DNA of 64,000 nucleotides, taken from the NCBI GenBank assembly GCA_007922195.1, contig ML681989.1, positions 43,898,187-43,962,186 of the forward strand. The letters run 5' to 3'. This DNA is from Podocnemis expansa. Taxonomy: Eukaryota; Chordata; Testudines; Podocnemididae. Shown piece after piece: positions 1-11,271 of this stretch. Below the pieces are notes generated by a model that saw nothing but the letters and a program-made list of their open reading frames with translations, was not told where the DNA came from and ran no database searches. Each line of letters begins with the position of its first letter. Within the stretch, counting starts at the first letter, position 1. Made by a program: the position numbers and the translations under genes.

Positions 1-2330
1 AGGGATCTGAAATGAGGTCATTAATGGAGGGATGCTAGTTGAAAATACTGACTGATGATCTATTGCTTGCATTAAAGTGGAAGGTGGTCACCCCAACAGT
101 GGAGATGGAAAACTCCTTAGCAGTATTTCATGAGTCCTTTGGGCTCCACATGGTGCTGCTCCCCCCCGGGGATAGGGAGTAGTTAAAAGTAGCTGTCCTA
201 TAGGCACAGATCGCAAAGGATGACTTGGGCAGTTCTGGCTTTGTTTTTAAGAAGTCACCCTTCAGTCAGTGTTCCAGGCCAGAGAGGCACATGGGTAAAA
301 TATTCAAAAGGTGCTCAAGTCCCATTTTCAAAATAACAGGCCTCTGTTTCTCTGACTTTCAATAGGACTGAGATCCTCAAGTCACTGAGGGTATGCCTGC
401 ACAAGGATAAAAAGCCCTTGCATGTCTGGTCCAGGGCAGCTGACTCAGGCTTATGGGAACTCAGCATCTGTGGATGAAAAACTGCTGTGTAGATGGTTTG
501 TGCTCAGGTTGGACCCTGAAATCCAGAATCCTAAAAAGAGAGAGAGAGGGGCCCCTGAGCCAGGCCTCCAGCCTAATCCCAAAGGTCTATATTGCAATTA
601 GGCCTGTAGCCCAAGCCCTGTGAGGCCTATTCAGGTGACAAAGGGCAGCCAGGGGTGTCTAACTGCAGTATAGACCTACCCTTAAAGTGCTTCTGAAGAA
701 TTTACATTGCTTCACAGATCCTCCAGTCTCTATTCTGAATCTGTTCCTTTCTGACCTGGCAAAGAAACAAACAATGAAGTCACTCCTTTCTACTCTAGGA
801 AGTGGTTATGATCACGAGTTCATGACCGCAGGAAAATGCAAAAATCTGTCCCTACATTCCATTGGATACATCACAGGAATTTTAGGGGTACATAATAGAA
901 AAGAAGAATGTAAAATCTTAAACCTTTAAAGAAAGGATACAGCCCCTTAATATCTTTTCAGTAAGTTCTATTTTCAGGAGAAAATCTTTTTCAATTTATT
1001 TGCAGCATCTGTTTGAGACAAGGTCACTTGCATCAGCTCCAGTCAGAAGCATAAAGTGTTTCCATTTTACAGAACGGGAGAAAATAACTGAAGCAAGCTA
1101 GAATGGTTTGTTGCATATTTCTGGAATGATTACAAAAAGTGAGTCATGTGACATCTATGCACCACTATATTGTGTTTTAACAAGTTAGAGACAGAGCTAA
1201 AACAACCAGTAAAAAGAGCATCATAAGAAAAGATTTAGAGTATTATTAAGCAGCCTCATTAAACAACTAAGTTTACTTTTCTGATCAAAAAAGAAAACAT
1301 ATCACCAGAAAGGTTATCCACCTGAGACTGTTAGGATTCCATCAGCGCTACTGTCTACAACGAATGCCACACCAAATTCAGCTACATGGAAGTAAGTTAT
1401 TTTATAATGCTGAGAAGAAAATGTGTGCAAACGTATGTTTAATGTTTCCTAATTTTTCTTCCTGATTAATGTTAAATAAGATTATGCAATTAAACATTTC
1501 CCTTTTACACTTCTTATAACTCAACCAACCTCCATTTGTTAATAAAGTTACATGTCTAGAAATCATGGGTAAATACCAGTAGAGAACTGCAGAAACAATT
1601 ATCAGTAATACACTATCTTCAGAATGCTTACTGAAAGTATTATAAATAAGAGTGTTTTACACAGTACCTGTCTACAGCTAATACTGAAAACCCAACCACA
1701 TTATCTGACAATTAATACGTGCAGACTACCATATAAATTGAAAACGCTCAGTGACAAGCTATCAGTAAAATACATTTCCAAGAATGACTTCCACCTTCAT
1801 GTGTTTTTGAAATATTTCACTATAACTGAAGATTATTGAATTATTACTTATCTATGCCATATAACTCAGTACAGCTCCTGGGTTCATAGAAAGATGCTGC
1901 CAGACAAGTTAGATCTAATAAACAACATATCACAAAGGGTCTCAAGTACTTGTGTATGATATGGATGGGTCAATGCAACATCTTATAAAAGGCCCTGAAG
2001 TGGTAAAAGACAAGAAAGTCTTAGTAAGTCTGAAAATTCTCCCTCCACACAAGTTTATGTTTTCTGAACAGCTTTAGTAGCATACAACAAATGTCATTTA
2101 AAAATGGGTATTGATTATATAAACATGTGACAATAAACAAAATCATCTCTACTGTTGTCAGTACAACAGAAAACAGTAGTAAAGAAATTATATAAAAACA
2201 AAAAAGTTTTCCAGATGAAATGACCTTAGGGCAATGCACTAAAAGCTAAAAACCAAGTACTTCACATTGCTAAGACTTCTTGGGACAAGGAATTTTAAAA
2301 CACTTGAATGCACTTGTTTGTGATAGGTTG
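1..2330. other. Anonymous DNA, no gene recognised
   Basis: I see no coding region, RNA gene or bounded repeat here. The open frames are short, lack recognisable motifs and read like chance frames in AT-rich intronic or intergenic DNA. A short GA run lies near 535-550. Confidence 0.5.
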
Positions 2331-3046
2331 GATGGATTGGCCAGCGTAGAGAGTGTAATGTCATGGGCATGGTACAGGCCATGCTACCCTTCACAGGGAT
2401 AGATATTCAAAGGGGCTTTAGAGCCTGCAGCCCCAGGCTCAAGGAAGCCCCATCACCTCAAGTCACACACAAGTAAATCAGGGGCCATCTGGCCCAAGCA
2501 CCTCCAGCCTGCACTGCATCACACATGAGGTGGGCTGATCTGCCAGACACCAGAGCTACCCTGCTCTCAGCGGCTGGCCTGTCTGAAAGCCAAGGGGTCC
2601 CTCAGTGGCACATGCCAACCCTAGAGATTAGCCAGTCTGTATGTTCCACGCCCCCCAGTGCCAGTCCACCTCACCCCCAAGCCTAGCCAGTCCATGGCCT
2701 GAGACCCTGGGTCCCAGCACTGTGCGCTAGCCTCTCCCGCATGGCTGGCAACTCTGCAGAGCTCCAACAGTGGCCCGCACCACTCCTAGGCTGGGTACTG
2801 CTGTTGGGGGGAGGGGGAGCACAAAAGTGGATAACCCCAGATCGCCCTCACTGCTGGCTGCATAAAGAAGCAGGACCTAGGTGCAGTGCTGCCTTCCCAC
2901 AACAGCCAGGGGGATGGGAGATCGTTCTCATTTAATTCCTTCCCTCTGTCTGCATGGGGCTGGTAAGGTGGGAGGAGACTGGTGGCCATTCAAAGTTATG
3001 AAAATTGCATTCATCACCCTCAGCCTAAAAGGTTTAGCAACCAATG
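2330..3046. repeat. GC-rich relic related to the hAT copy at 11272-13260
   Basis: The right end (about 2968-3046) resembles the right end of the hAT element at 13190-13260: both have a block 'gagactggtggcc', then a similar stretch, then a 'gcaacca/gaaccactg' terminus. The left boundary and target duplication are not visible, so the extent is a guess. Open frames at 2741-2989 fall in this GC-rich core and are not real genes. Confidence 0.35.
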
Positions 3047-3792
3047 ATTTAGAGCTCAACTCCATATACCAGCAAGCTTAAATTCTAACATTCAGATCAG
3101 TGGGTCAAATGAATTGAAAGTTATCTTAAGCCAATCACTCTCAAGCCCCAAAGCACATAAAAACATGCACCAATTTTCCAAAAAGGGTAACATTTTTAAA
3201 GTTTAATGCACCCATCTCTACATACAACCCAAATTACATACAATATGAAAGCTTATTTTATATATGTATAGATGAGATAGGATGTAAAGCCGACCAATGA
3301 TGGCATTAGCCCATAGACAAGAATAAACAATGTTTCCCAAAATGAGACAGTATTGTTTCCACAATCACTGGAACGTGACTATGACTAGAATTTTTACTCT
3401 AATTTCAACACATTCATGTGGTGCTCATTGGTCAATGCTATCACACAACCATGTTCTAAAAGATTTTTATTGGTTTTGCATAGGAAAGTCAATTTTTCCA
3501 GAATGAATCCATTTAGAATTTGGTAAAAATGGTAAATATCAACCTTCTGCAATATATTTACATGAAATGTTTCCTCATAGCATATTCTTGATTGTGAAAG
3601 TATCTCACAAGTGAGAATAGTGGGGTTTTTTTTTTAAATTATTATTTGCAATTTGCTGACCAGATCAGTCTCACACTGAAAATTATGCACCAGCAGCAAT
3701 AAATTTCCTACAAATAGTTTGTACTGGATAGTGGGTAGAATAAAAGTGTATGAATTTCTATCCAAAGCTTCTCTAATTTTATACTTGTGGAG
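3047..3792. other. Anonymous AT-rich DNA
   Basis: No gene and no bounded repeat are visible up to the target duplication of the next hAT element. Confidence 0.45.
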
Positions 3793-3800
3793 GTTTAGAA

Positions 3801-3989
3801 CAGGGATCTCAAACTCAAATCACCATAGGGGCCACATGAGGGGCTAGTACGTTAGCCTGAGGGCCGCACCACTGAAACCTTTTTATCCAGCAATATTGCA
3901 AATATCAGTAACAACAGTGTTGTTGCAGGCCACAGGAAATAGCTTTAGGGGCCCCATGTGACCCACAGGCCATGTGTTTAAGACCCCTG
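3801..3989 (+). mobile_element. Non-autonomous hAT element (189 bp) with TSD
   Basis: It starts CAGGGATCTCAAACTCA and ends in the inverted form GTTTAAGACCCCTG. It is flanked by a perfect 8-bp duplication, GTTTAGAA (3793-3800 and 3990-3997). An 8-bp duplication and CAGGG...CCCTG termini are the signature of hAT (Charlie-like) elements. It has no coding capacity. A sister copy lies at 38420-38607 in the same orientation. Confidence 0.93.
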
Positions 3990-4062
3990 GTTTAGAATCT
4001 GATCTGCCTGGTAGAAGATTTCAGTTTATAACTGCACACAATATCACCTTTTAAATATCCTA

Positions 4063-4962
4063 TCATCGTATATCATCGCGTATAAGCTGAGATTTTTGTG
4101 CCTGAAAATTGGCTTCAAAACATGCACTCAGCTTATACACGGGAGAATACGGTAAACCACCTCAGCCCAGCAGTTTCACTGACCATGCTCCAGGCTGGAG
4201 CCCCAGCGTGGCTGGAGCCGGCATCTTGGGCAGTTGGCCTGGGCTGGGGCTGGAGTAAGGAGGGGACCCTGCCATCTGGAGCAGCCAGGTAAGGGGGCCT
4301 GGGGGAGGGGGGGTCAGGGAGTCCACGAAAGCTCATGCAAAAAATAAATCTGTTAGTCTTAAAGTGCCACACAACTCCTTGTTGTTTTTTTTTTACTGGA
4401 CTAGACTAAACACGGCTATCCCTTTTGAAATTGACAGGGAAAGTAGCGGCACTGTGAGGGAGCTAGGGAGGGGGTCACGGATACTAGGAAAAGCAGCAGG
4501 AGGGCCCAGGGGGCCCAGAGAAGCAGCAACAGGGCCCGGGCATTTGGGGGGGGGTTCTGGGGTGCTAGGAAAAGCAGAAGCAGGGGTTTGGGTATGAAAG
4601 GGAAGGGGTGGAAAGGATGTTGGGGAACAGGGGGACAACAACATGGAACTCAGCAGGCAGCAGTGAGGAATGGAGAGTGGCAGGCAGCAGGAGGGGCAGA
4701 GAGAGTGGGGAGTATTAGGAGGAGCAGGGGGCAGGAGTGAGGATGGACAAAGCAAGGAGGCAGGCGAAAAGCAGCAGCAAGGATTTGGGGTTAGGGATGC
4801 AGTCAGGAACTCTGGAGAAAGCTAGAAGCACTGGGGAGGGGGACAAGGCCAAAATGGGGCCTCAGCTTATATGCAGGTCACCCGTTTTTGTCCCTTTTTG
4901 GGCTCAGAATTGGGAGGTCAGTTTATGCACGGATCAGCTTATACCCGAGTATATACGGTAAT
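4063..4962. mobile_element. TIR element with repetitive GC-rich core
   Basis: The ends are inverted relative to each other. The left has 'gtatatcatcgcgtataagctga' in parts and the right reads back as 'gtatatactcgggtataagctga'. The core (4440-4860) is purine-rich and built of imperfect repeats around 'ctaggaaaagcag', explaining the open frames on both strands there. A foldback retroposon copy sits inside (4321-4429). The superfamily is not identified because the target duplication is not clear. Confidence 0.6.
4321..4429 (-). repeat. Foldback retroposon copy, partial
   Basis: This copy has one hairpin arm ('gctcatgc', A-rich run, 'ctgttagtcttaaagtgcc'), a T-run, then the conserved head that reads on the minus strand as 'ggatagccgtgtttagtct'. 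It belongs to the same family as 35563-35755 and 48987-49346. The opposite arm is missing. Confidence 0.8.
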
Positions 4963-5092
4963 TCAGTAATATTTACGCACAAATCAGAATTAGTGTCAGG
5001 AATGAGAATATTGAGCTTCATATTGGACCTAACATGCTCACTAAACAAAAATGGTTATTCTGACACTAACAATAAACCTAAAATATCTAATT

Positions 5093-5505
5093 CAGTGGTT
5101 CCCAAACTTTTCTTTACTGCAGCACACCTTAAGGCCTTCAATTATGCTGCGGCACACTGCCATGCCAAACTTGTGAATATTCAAATTAACATGAATATTC
5201 ATGAGACATGGCACCCTGTTTTGGGGCCACGGCCTGGGGTTCCAGCTCTGGGAACCCCCAGCTGAGCCGCCCCCCCCCCAACTCCCAGTCAGGACCATAT
5301 GGGGCTGCCACCTGAGGCTCTGTGTAACCCACCAGCTGGGGTTGCATGGCACTGCAGCCCATGGCTGTGACCCTGGCTGGGGGGAGAATCCCTGGTTGGG
5401 GCTGCATAGGGGCACCACTCGCAGCAGCCTCTCTGGATCCAGTGAACTCCCCAGCTGGGGCCACCACTGCTGCTCCGGTGAACCACCACCACCCCCCGCC
5501 GGGAC
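5093..5505 (+). mobile_element. hAT copy, left part only (family of 43806-44964)
   Basis: It begins CAGTGGTTCCCAAACTTTT and continues with 'gcagcacacc' and 'gtgaatattcaaattaac', then 'atgaatattcatgaga'. The same order is found at the left end of the complete element at 43806. The core turns GC-rich. No right terminus is seen, so it is truncated or interrupted by the MITE at 5514. Confidence 0.7.
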
Positions 5506-5513
5506 CACATGGG

Positions 5514-5776
5514 TAGGATTACCAGATGTCAGGCAAAAGGAGAACATGTCCTCCTTTTTACCGCCACGTCCTCTGGCAGGCATTTTAAAATGCATGATTT
5601 TGTCTGGCTTTTTACTTATAGGGGTTCAAGTATGTTGGAATGCCCCAGAATATCTTATTTTTAGGGGAAAGCATTCCAGGGCCCCCTAAAAACAGAAGAA
5701 TATTACATTAATACTACATTTTCTCCACGTGTCCTCCATTGTCTTCCTTTTCAAGCTTTGGTATCTGGTAGCCTTA
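5514..5776 (+). mobile_element. MITE, 263 bp, with 8-bp TSD
   Basis: It is flanked by perfect 8-bp duplications CACATGGG (5506-5513 and 5777-5784). The termini are inverted: TAGGATTACCAGATG on the left and TATCTGGTAGCCTTA on the right. The centre contains a hairpin of the type 'ttatttttagggg ... cccctaaaaacag'. A reverse-oriented relative lies at 24384-24667. The duplication length suggests hAT. Confidence 0.85.
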
Positions 5777-5784
5777 CACATGGG

Positions 5785-6050
5785 GCCTCTGCCTGGGCTC
5801 TGACTCTGGGGACCAGGGCTGTCCCTAAGGAGGGATGGGCAGGGATATCCACTGGGAGGTGCGGGGCCCAGGCAAATTGCCCTCTGTGCCCCCCCCACCC
5901 CTCTGGCATTGGGGGCACAGGGCTGGCCAGCCCAGGGGAGGGGTAGACCCCTGCGCTGTCCCCCCCCAATGCCGGGGACCGGACAAGCAGCCAAAAGGGA
6001 AGCCCGGTGCAGCACTGCCAGTCCGCTCCCCGCCCCCAAGCCATGCATCA
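5785..6050. repeat. GC-rich repeat-like segment
   Basis: The segment has C/G runs and blocks such as 'ccagggctgtccctaaggaggg', similar in style to the GC-rich cores of the hAT elements in this window. No termini were found. The overlapping frames of up to 149 codons in both directions are compositional. Confidence 0.35.
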
Positions 6051-6169
6051 ATCAGAAAGACACTTAGTACAAGCTCTGAAAAATGTGTTACTAGACAAGA
6101 AAAAAAACAAAAAAACAAAAGAATACAAGAACTATCAAAAGCCACCAGTACTGGACACTATACTGTGAT

Positions 6170-7375
6170 GAGGGAACAAAAGCCACAAAAGTTGAATTGT
6201 ACTGGTGTCCACAGGACGAGTTTTCTAGTTTGCCACCAATATTCTCACACAGATGTTGCCCCTAGAAATGCAGAAGCAAGCTGAATTAGCACAGATCAGA
6301 GCTGTATTGAATCCAAGAAAGAAAACACAATCTGAACCAGATTAGAAAGCATCATGTTCACCTGCTTCAATAGTAACTACAGAGCACAAGTCCTCCAGTG
6401 ACTGAGCCTGTTGCATTGTTTGCTAGAGAAGCCACTTAAACAAGAAGCCTCATAAAATAGAAATTTTTAAGAAAGCAATTGAACCTCAGCAGCTGCACTT
6501 CAAAGTGAAGCTAATGATGTATGGAGTATCTGTGGATGACCTGATTGCTAAAGATGCAGTTTATCATTCAACATGCCTTTCTTTCCACTCAAGTAAACTG
6601 ATCATTAAAGCAAAATCATCTAGTTACAGTGCAACAATCACCTTATGATACTGCATTTTGTCACCTGCTTGAAGAGACGCATAAGTGAGTTTATGTACAA
6701 CAAAACAGCTCTTCTCCCGTCCAAGTTGATACAAAGATATAAAGCCCTATTTCCCTCAGATAAAAAACTGCAGGCTATTTGAGTAGCAAATTACAGGCAA
6801 GACTGAAAAACCATAACGGTTCTGAGATTTCATTCCATGTACCTCCTGCACAAGGCAACTTTACCATTGTTCTATGTAGCGCAGTAATATTAGCTAATGC
6901 TAATCTAGGTGCTAGTAATCTGAAGCAAGAATTTAAGTCATCCAAATATTTTGTGGATGTTGTTCTGAGGAATGAACCTGACAAACAGCCTCCCTATGAA
7001 CAAAAGGTTTTGTATAATACCATTTCAGTCTGAGTCACTATGAAAGCCTAAGATTATTATCCAAGAGCAGGTAACTGTAGTTCACAGAAGGCAACTACTT
7101 TCATGCCCAAACAGATAAAGGAAAAATCTCCCACATCAGTCAACTAAGGAGGCACCTAATTCACCCTGCAATGAGCATCGGCCTTCAGGGGACATTCAAA
7201 GGTGATTCTCAACAGAGAAGTGCACAATATTTAATTCCTAAACAATCAGACTTCTGCACACAAGTCTTGCTGCACAGCCACACTACAAGTCTTACAATTT
7301 AATTGAAATACTACATCTTCATGGATTCTGCATCAATTACGATGTGCTGAGACCACTGACCATTAGTACTGCAAA
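6170..7375 (+). pseudogene. Degraded ORF of an uncharacterised, transposon-like protein family
   Basis: Conceptual reading of the plus strand, switching frame several times, gives a consistent protein-like string. Visible pieces are GVSVDDLIAKDAVYHSTC (about 6520-6575), SSKLQARLKNHNGSEISF (6782-6835), NFTIVLCSAVILANANLGAS (6860-6920) and, in another frame, EILHLHGFCINYDVLR (about 7303-7350). From memory, uncharacterised proteins of fish, amphibians and reptiles that are often next to transposons share a YH-x-x-C motif, an SSKL-x-x-RL motif and an LHGFC-x-x-YD motif in this order. Stops and frameshifts throughout mean it is dead. I cannot name the element that carries it. The longest open part is 84 codons (6779-7033). 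Confidence 0.55.
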
Positions 7376-7439
7376 AACAAAAGTAGAAAGACACCAAATG
7401 GACTTGTACTACTTCAGCCATCCACGAAGGAGATAACTG

Positions 7440-7860
7440 AGGTTAAGATTTTATCAGTTACTTTTTAGTAAAAGTCATGGACAGGTCACTAGAAATAAAC
7501 AAAAATTCATAGAAGCCTGTGACCTGCCCCACCCTCCCCGAGTGTGTGGTGGAGGGTGAAAGCCCGAGTCCACTGGCAGCAGGGGAGAGAGGATTCAGGA
7601 CCTTCCATGGCTGACAGCTCCAGGGCCCCTGCTGCAGCCCTGGTGGCTCAGGATCCTCCAGGCTCCCCAGCAGTAGTTGTGGGACTCCCCACCAGCTAAC
7701 AGGTCAGGACCCCAGGTGCAAAATGTCATGGAGGTCCATTCAATGAGACAATTCCATGGTACACCCACCTTTCTCAGCTTAACTGATTGCTCACAAACAT
7801 CACATTTACTTACATTTTCTGTGTTCACAGTCTTACTAGAGAAGTTTGCAACATAGTACA
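7440..7860. other. Relic sequence, no gene
   Basis: A block around 7465-7530 holds near-inverted 'gtcatggacaggtcac' and 'gcctgtgacctgcc' motifs, as in decayed MITEs, followed by GC-rich sequence. The 88-codon minus frame has no recognisable motif. Confidence 0.3.
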
Positions 7861-7874
7861 TACAACAAGTTAAA

Positions 7875-7951
7875 GCGGGAGTGGCCCTGCCTCTGGCAGG
7901 GGGTTGGACTAGATGACCTATGAGGTCCCTTCCAACCCTATGATTCTAAGA
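7875..7951 (+). mobile_element. CR1 LINE 3' end fragment
   Basis: It contains the hallmark CR1 3' untranslated motif 'gggggttggactagatgacc', then 'gaggtcccttccaaccctatgattcta'. Only the last roughly 75 bp are present, a typical severe 5' truncation. Confidence 0.9.
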
Positions 7952-8072
7952 TCAAATGTATTGATGTTTCAAACCCACTGGAAAAAAATACACATCTCAA
8001 TTTTGCCCTTTGGTCACCTATGTTTAGAATGCCCATCATTTAGAACTGAAAGACCGATTCCTTACTTTTAAT

Positions 8073-8235
8073 CAATGTTCCCTCTAATTATTCGTAGGCT
8101 GTGTGCACAAAAAAATTTGTGTGTACCAATATTAACACTATTGAATTTTTTTGTGCGCACTTTATTTTGTTGTGTGTATAGGTTTCATGATGTTTGTGCG
8201 CGCGTGCGCGCACACACACCTTAGAGGGAACAGTG
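8073..8235 (+). mobile_element. Non-autonomous hAT element (163 bp) with TSD
   Basis: The termini CAATGTTCCCTCTAA and TTAGAGGGAACAGTG are inverted. A perfect 8-bp duplication CTTTTAAT flanks them (8065-8072 and 8236-8243). The core is rich in GT/GTGCG steps, including the alternating run 'gcgcgcgtgcgcgcacacac' near 8198, which could adopt Z-DNA. Confidence 0.93.
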
Positions 8236-8243
8236 CTTTTAAT

Positions 8244-10080
8244 TTGATTAATTTTCACAAGTTTTATGAGTGGTAATTTTTGCTGGATAGAATATGGTTT
8301 AAGATGAAGCAATGTTTCACATTGAACTTCATTATCTTTGTACAAAATTTCATGGCACACTTGGACAGTTCTCATTGGCACGCCACTGCCCTAGGGTATG
8401 GCAAACTGGGGCAAATGCCCTAGGCTTTGCACTTTGGGAGAACTGGATAAGAGGCAGGAGGCTGCAGCTTATCTTTCAGCTCCAAGTGGGGACTGGCTGA
8501 GAAATGGGTGATGGCAGCCTGCATCCTGGCAGTGTGCCAAGACCAGGCAGGAAGTTACTAGCAGGGTCCCAGCTTCACCCCAGGCCCCCTCGGAATAGTC
8601 CCTGCTTCTGTGATATAATTTTTTCTTTAAAAGGTAATAAAAACATGATTTGTATTATCTAAAATCCACAGAGAAACCACTGATGGAAAGAACATCTTCC
8701 ATTCAATGGCTAGAGTGATATTTTGTCTGTACTATGGAGACAGTTCAGCATCATAAGAAGTATCACCAAAGCACAGGAAAGTCACTTAACTTGCCACAGG
8801 CAATTGCATTTTCTTATGTAGTATACAGCCTTTGAAAAACTAGAACGTGTCCACAACCCACTCATCATAAGAAGTACTTGAGAAAAAGTAACTATGCCTG
8901 TAATGAGAACAATCTTTACTGCACAGAACTGTGTACGTGCCAAAACATTAAAGGCTACAGTAACCCATACACTCTCAGTAGAAATCATAAAGAAGAACAA
9001 AGTTAGAACAATGACAAGGACTAGAAATATCACCAGCATTATTACATTTCAGTGACACCTGTGCAAATTTATTATTAAATTTTGGTTTGTTAAACTGCTG
9101 TTGTGATCCTTTGAAATCACAAGGAAATCCAATTTTGTGTCTTGAAATAATACCTAGAGTTTAAAAGGAAGGCAAGCATTCCAAAGTGGTCCATTAATGT
9201 GCTCATGGCATTTTTGTTTGCCCTTGTTTCTATGGTAACATCACCACTCAACAGATTCACATTACAGCACATCTTGACTACATGAAAAGCCTTCAAGTGA
9301 CGCATGATGTATATCCGTGTAGAGAGGGTTCATCAAGTTGGCCAACTGCATGGTGTCTGCCACTTGCTTAATACATTTACCACAACCAAAGTACAAAAAA
9401 AGGGAAACGACCATAAGTTCCTCTTCAATACATTTTAGTACTTCTGGGTATTTACATTTCCTAGCATAATGAAAACACAAATCTGCATACTTTACAATTT
9501 TCATGTCACAGTTTTTCCCCAGATTTCATATCATAAACATGTGAATAAAAAACCAAATGGGGTACGCAAGTAGTTTTTTTTCCACCACTTACTCGAACTT
9601 ATAAAGCCCTTGCCTTTAGGACACATCTCGACTCTAAACATATTTAAAGCAAGGAAAATAAGATATTCAAAGAAAGGAAAGAAAGAAAAAATGAATGGCT
9701 TAGAGACAAAAATAGGGAAACTGAAGCATTCATGTATATTTTAACAGGATGAGAAGAACAAACAAATATACAACACAAATAATTGCTGCAATTTTGTCCT
9801 GCATTGCATCCATAAAAAGTAAAGGCTGTGATTTCCCTTGCCACTTCCTGTCAATGGTCTAATGACACTTTCCAGGCATCTAATCCCTACAGCAACTGAG
9901 AATGTGCATAGATATCCCAACGGTGGCCTTCAGGAAGTCTACAGCCATCGCAGTATAGCGTTTTATGAAGTGCTGTAAGATTCTTCACATCCAGTAACAC
10001 AACAGCAATTGTTTTAAATTAATACAGTTTTTCTCACCAGAATCATACCAGAAGTTGGTAAATGGAAATAACAGCCTAGA
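8244..10080. other. Anonymous DNA with short GC-rich patch
   Basis: A GC-rich patch (8375-8620) looks like an old hAT relic. The rest is AT-rich without recognised coding content. The minus frame at 9262-9504 (80 codons) has no motif I recognise and no supporting context. Confidence 0.45.
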
Positions 10081-10082
10081 CC

Positions 10083-10880
10083 AACGGTTCTCAACCTGTA
10101 GGCCAACCAACACATAGCTACGGCCCACTGGATATCCTTAGGGCAGGGCCAGATTAACAAAGGGGCTGAAAGGCTGGAACCCCAGGCCTAGATTTGAAAG
10201 GGGGCCCCAGGCTCCAGTCCCTATGGCCCCGGCATATCTCCCTCCCTCACTCTACCCCACTCAGCCCCCACAGTGCCAGGGGGCGGAAAACCCCTGCCAG
10301 CATGGGGGGGGGGGCAGGGCAGAACCCTGGGCCAGACTCATTCCTGCCTCACCCCTAGGCCAGCCAGTCTGTCCCCGAGGGCAAGGCAGGCCACCCGTTC
10401 ACTTCACTCCCTTCTGGTTGGAGGTCGGGCCAGACCAGGGCCAGCTGCACTCAGTGCGGCCTCCAGTGCAGCCCTCCAGAGCCATGGCTCAGGAAGGCCA
10501 CACCAGAACCGCACTATGCACCAGCTGGCCCTGGACCCAGCCCCCAAAGCGGTGCACAGCAGACAGGCCAGCCCTGAGGTCGGGCAGGAGAGCAACCTCT
10601 TCCCCCTCACGAAGCCCTGCCTGGTGCAGCTTGGGGCCCCAAAGGCACTTAATCTGTGCCTGCCTCAGGTCCACCACACAAGTAGTACACAACGCAGCCC
10701 ACAAACAAAGACAGATTTCCAGTTAGTCACAAGAGGTCCATGTTGGGGAAGGGGGTGTCCTAAACAGTGGGAGATCACCTATTTGGGGGCCCTGCATGAG
10801 CACCAAAACGCTGGCCCTGTCTCCTGCTTCTCTTCCACTCCCTCAGGGCTCCACTGCCCTGCTCCTACTGTTTCACCCTG
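10083..10880. repeat. GC-rich hAT-like relic
   Basis: The left edge 'ccaacggttctcaacctgtaggcc' resembles the common hAT terminus 'cagtggttctcaacctgtgg'. A second repeat-like start 'cagggccagattaac' follows at about 10145. The remainder is GC-rich. The frames of 167 and 202 codons here (10223-10881) overlap each other in different phases and have no protein motif, so I treat them as compositional. Confidence 0.45.
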
Positions 10881-10947
10881 AAGCCCTGCCAGCCAGCCAG
10901 GTTGGAAGCAAAAGTCTGCTCAACTACTGAATTTGGGTCAATTAAAA

Positions 10948-11095
10948 CAGTGCTTTTTGAATGTTTTTTTCTTTGGACCCAGTTTTAAAAAAAGCTGTTT
11001 ACGCCTGTGACCCAACAATTACACCTTTGGGCAGTGCACTCCAGTCTTTCGGTAGCAACAGTAGGGTGTCCCAGCCCATGGTTTGAAAACCACTG
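10948..11095 (-). mobile_element. Non-autonomous hAT element (148 bp) with TSD
   Basis: A perfect 8-bp duplication AATTAAAA (10940-10947 and 11096-11103) surrounds termini CAGTGCTTTTTGAATG and GGTTTGAAAACCACTG. Read on the minus strand it matches the copies at 18580 and 18798 ('cagtggttttcaaa ... gggtcccgaggaaaaaagtttgaaaaccactg' type). Confidence 0.92.
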
Positions 11096-11271
11096 AATTA
11101 AAATATAGAGTAAACAGAAAAGGAAATATATAATGGGATCTCTCAGTTCTAATAGACATGCAAGAAGGGGAAAGACCAAGGAAAACACTGAGGAGAAAAG
11201 GAAGGTATGACATTAAAAAAATGCTGAGTTACAAGACCTACACCAGCATCACACATTTCTTCTTTATCAAG

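Noticed and set aside
5092..6284. Cluster of frames up to 167 codons on both strands
   Set aside because: They run across two hAT-type repeats and a GC-rich core; composition, not coding.
9262..9504. 80-codon minus frame as a host exon
   Set aside because: No splice-site pair, no recognisable domain and no neighbour supporting it.
10223..10881. 167- and 202-codon plus frames
   Set aside because: They are two different phases over the same GC-rich repeat relic, with no motif.
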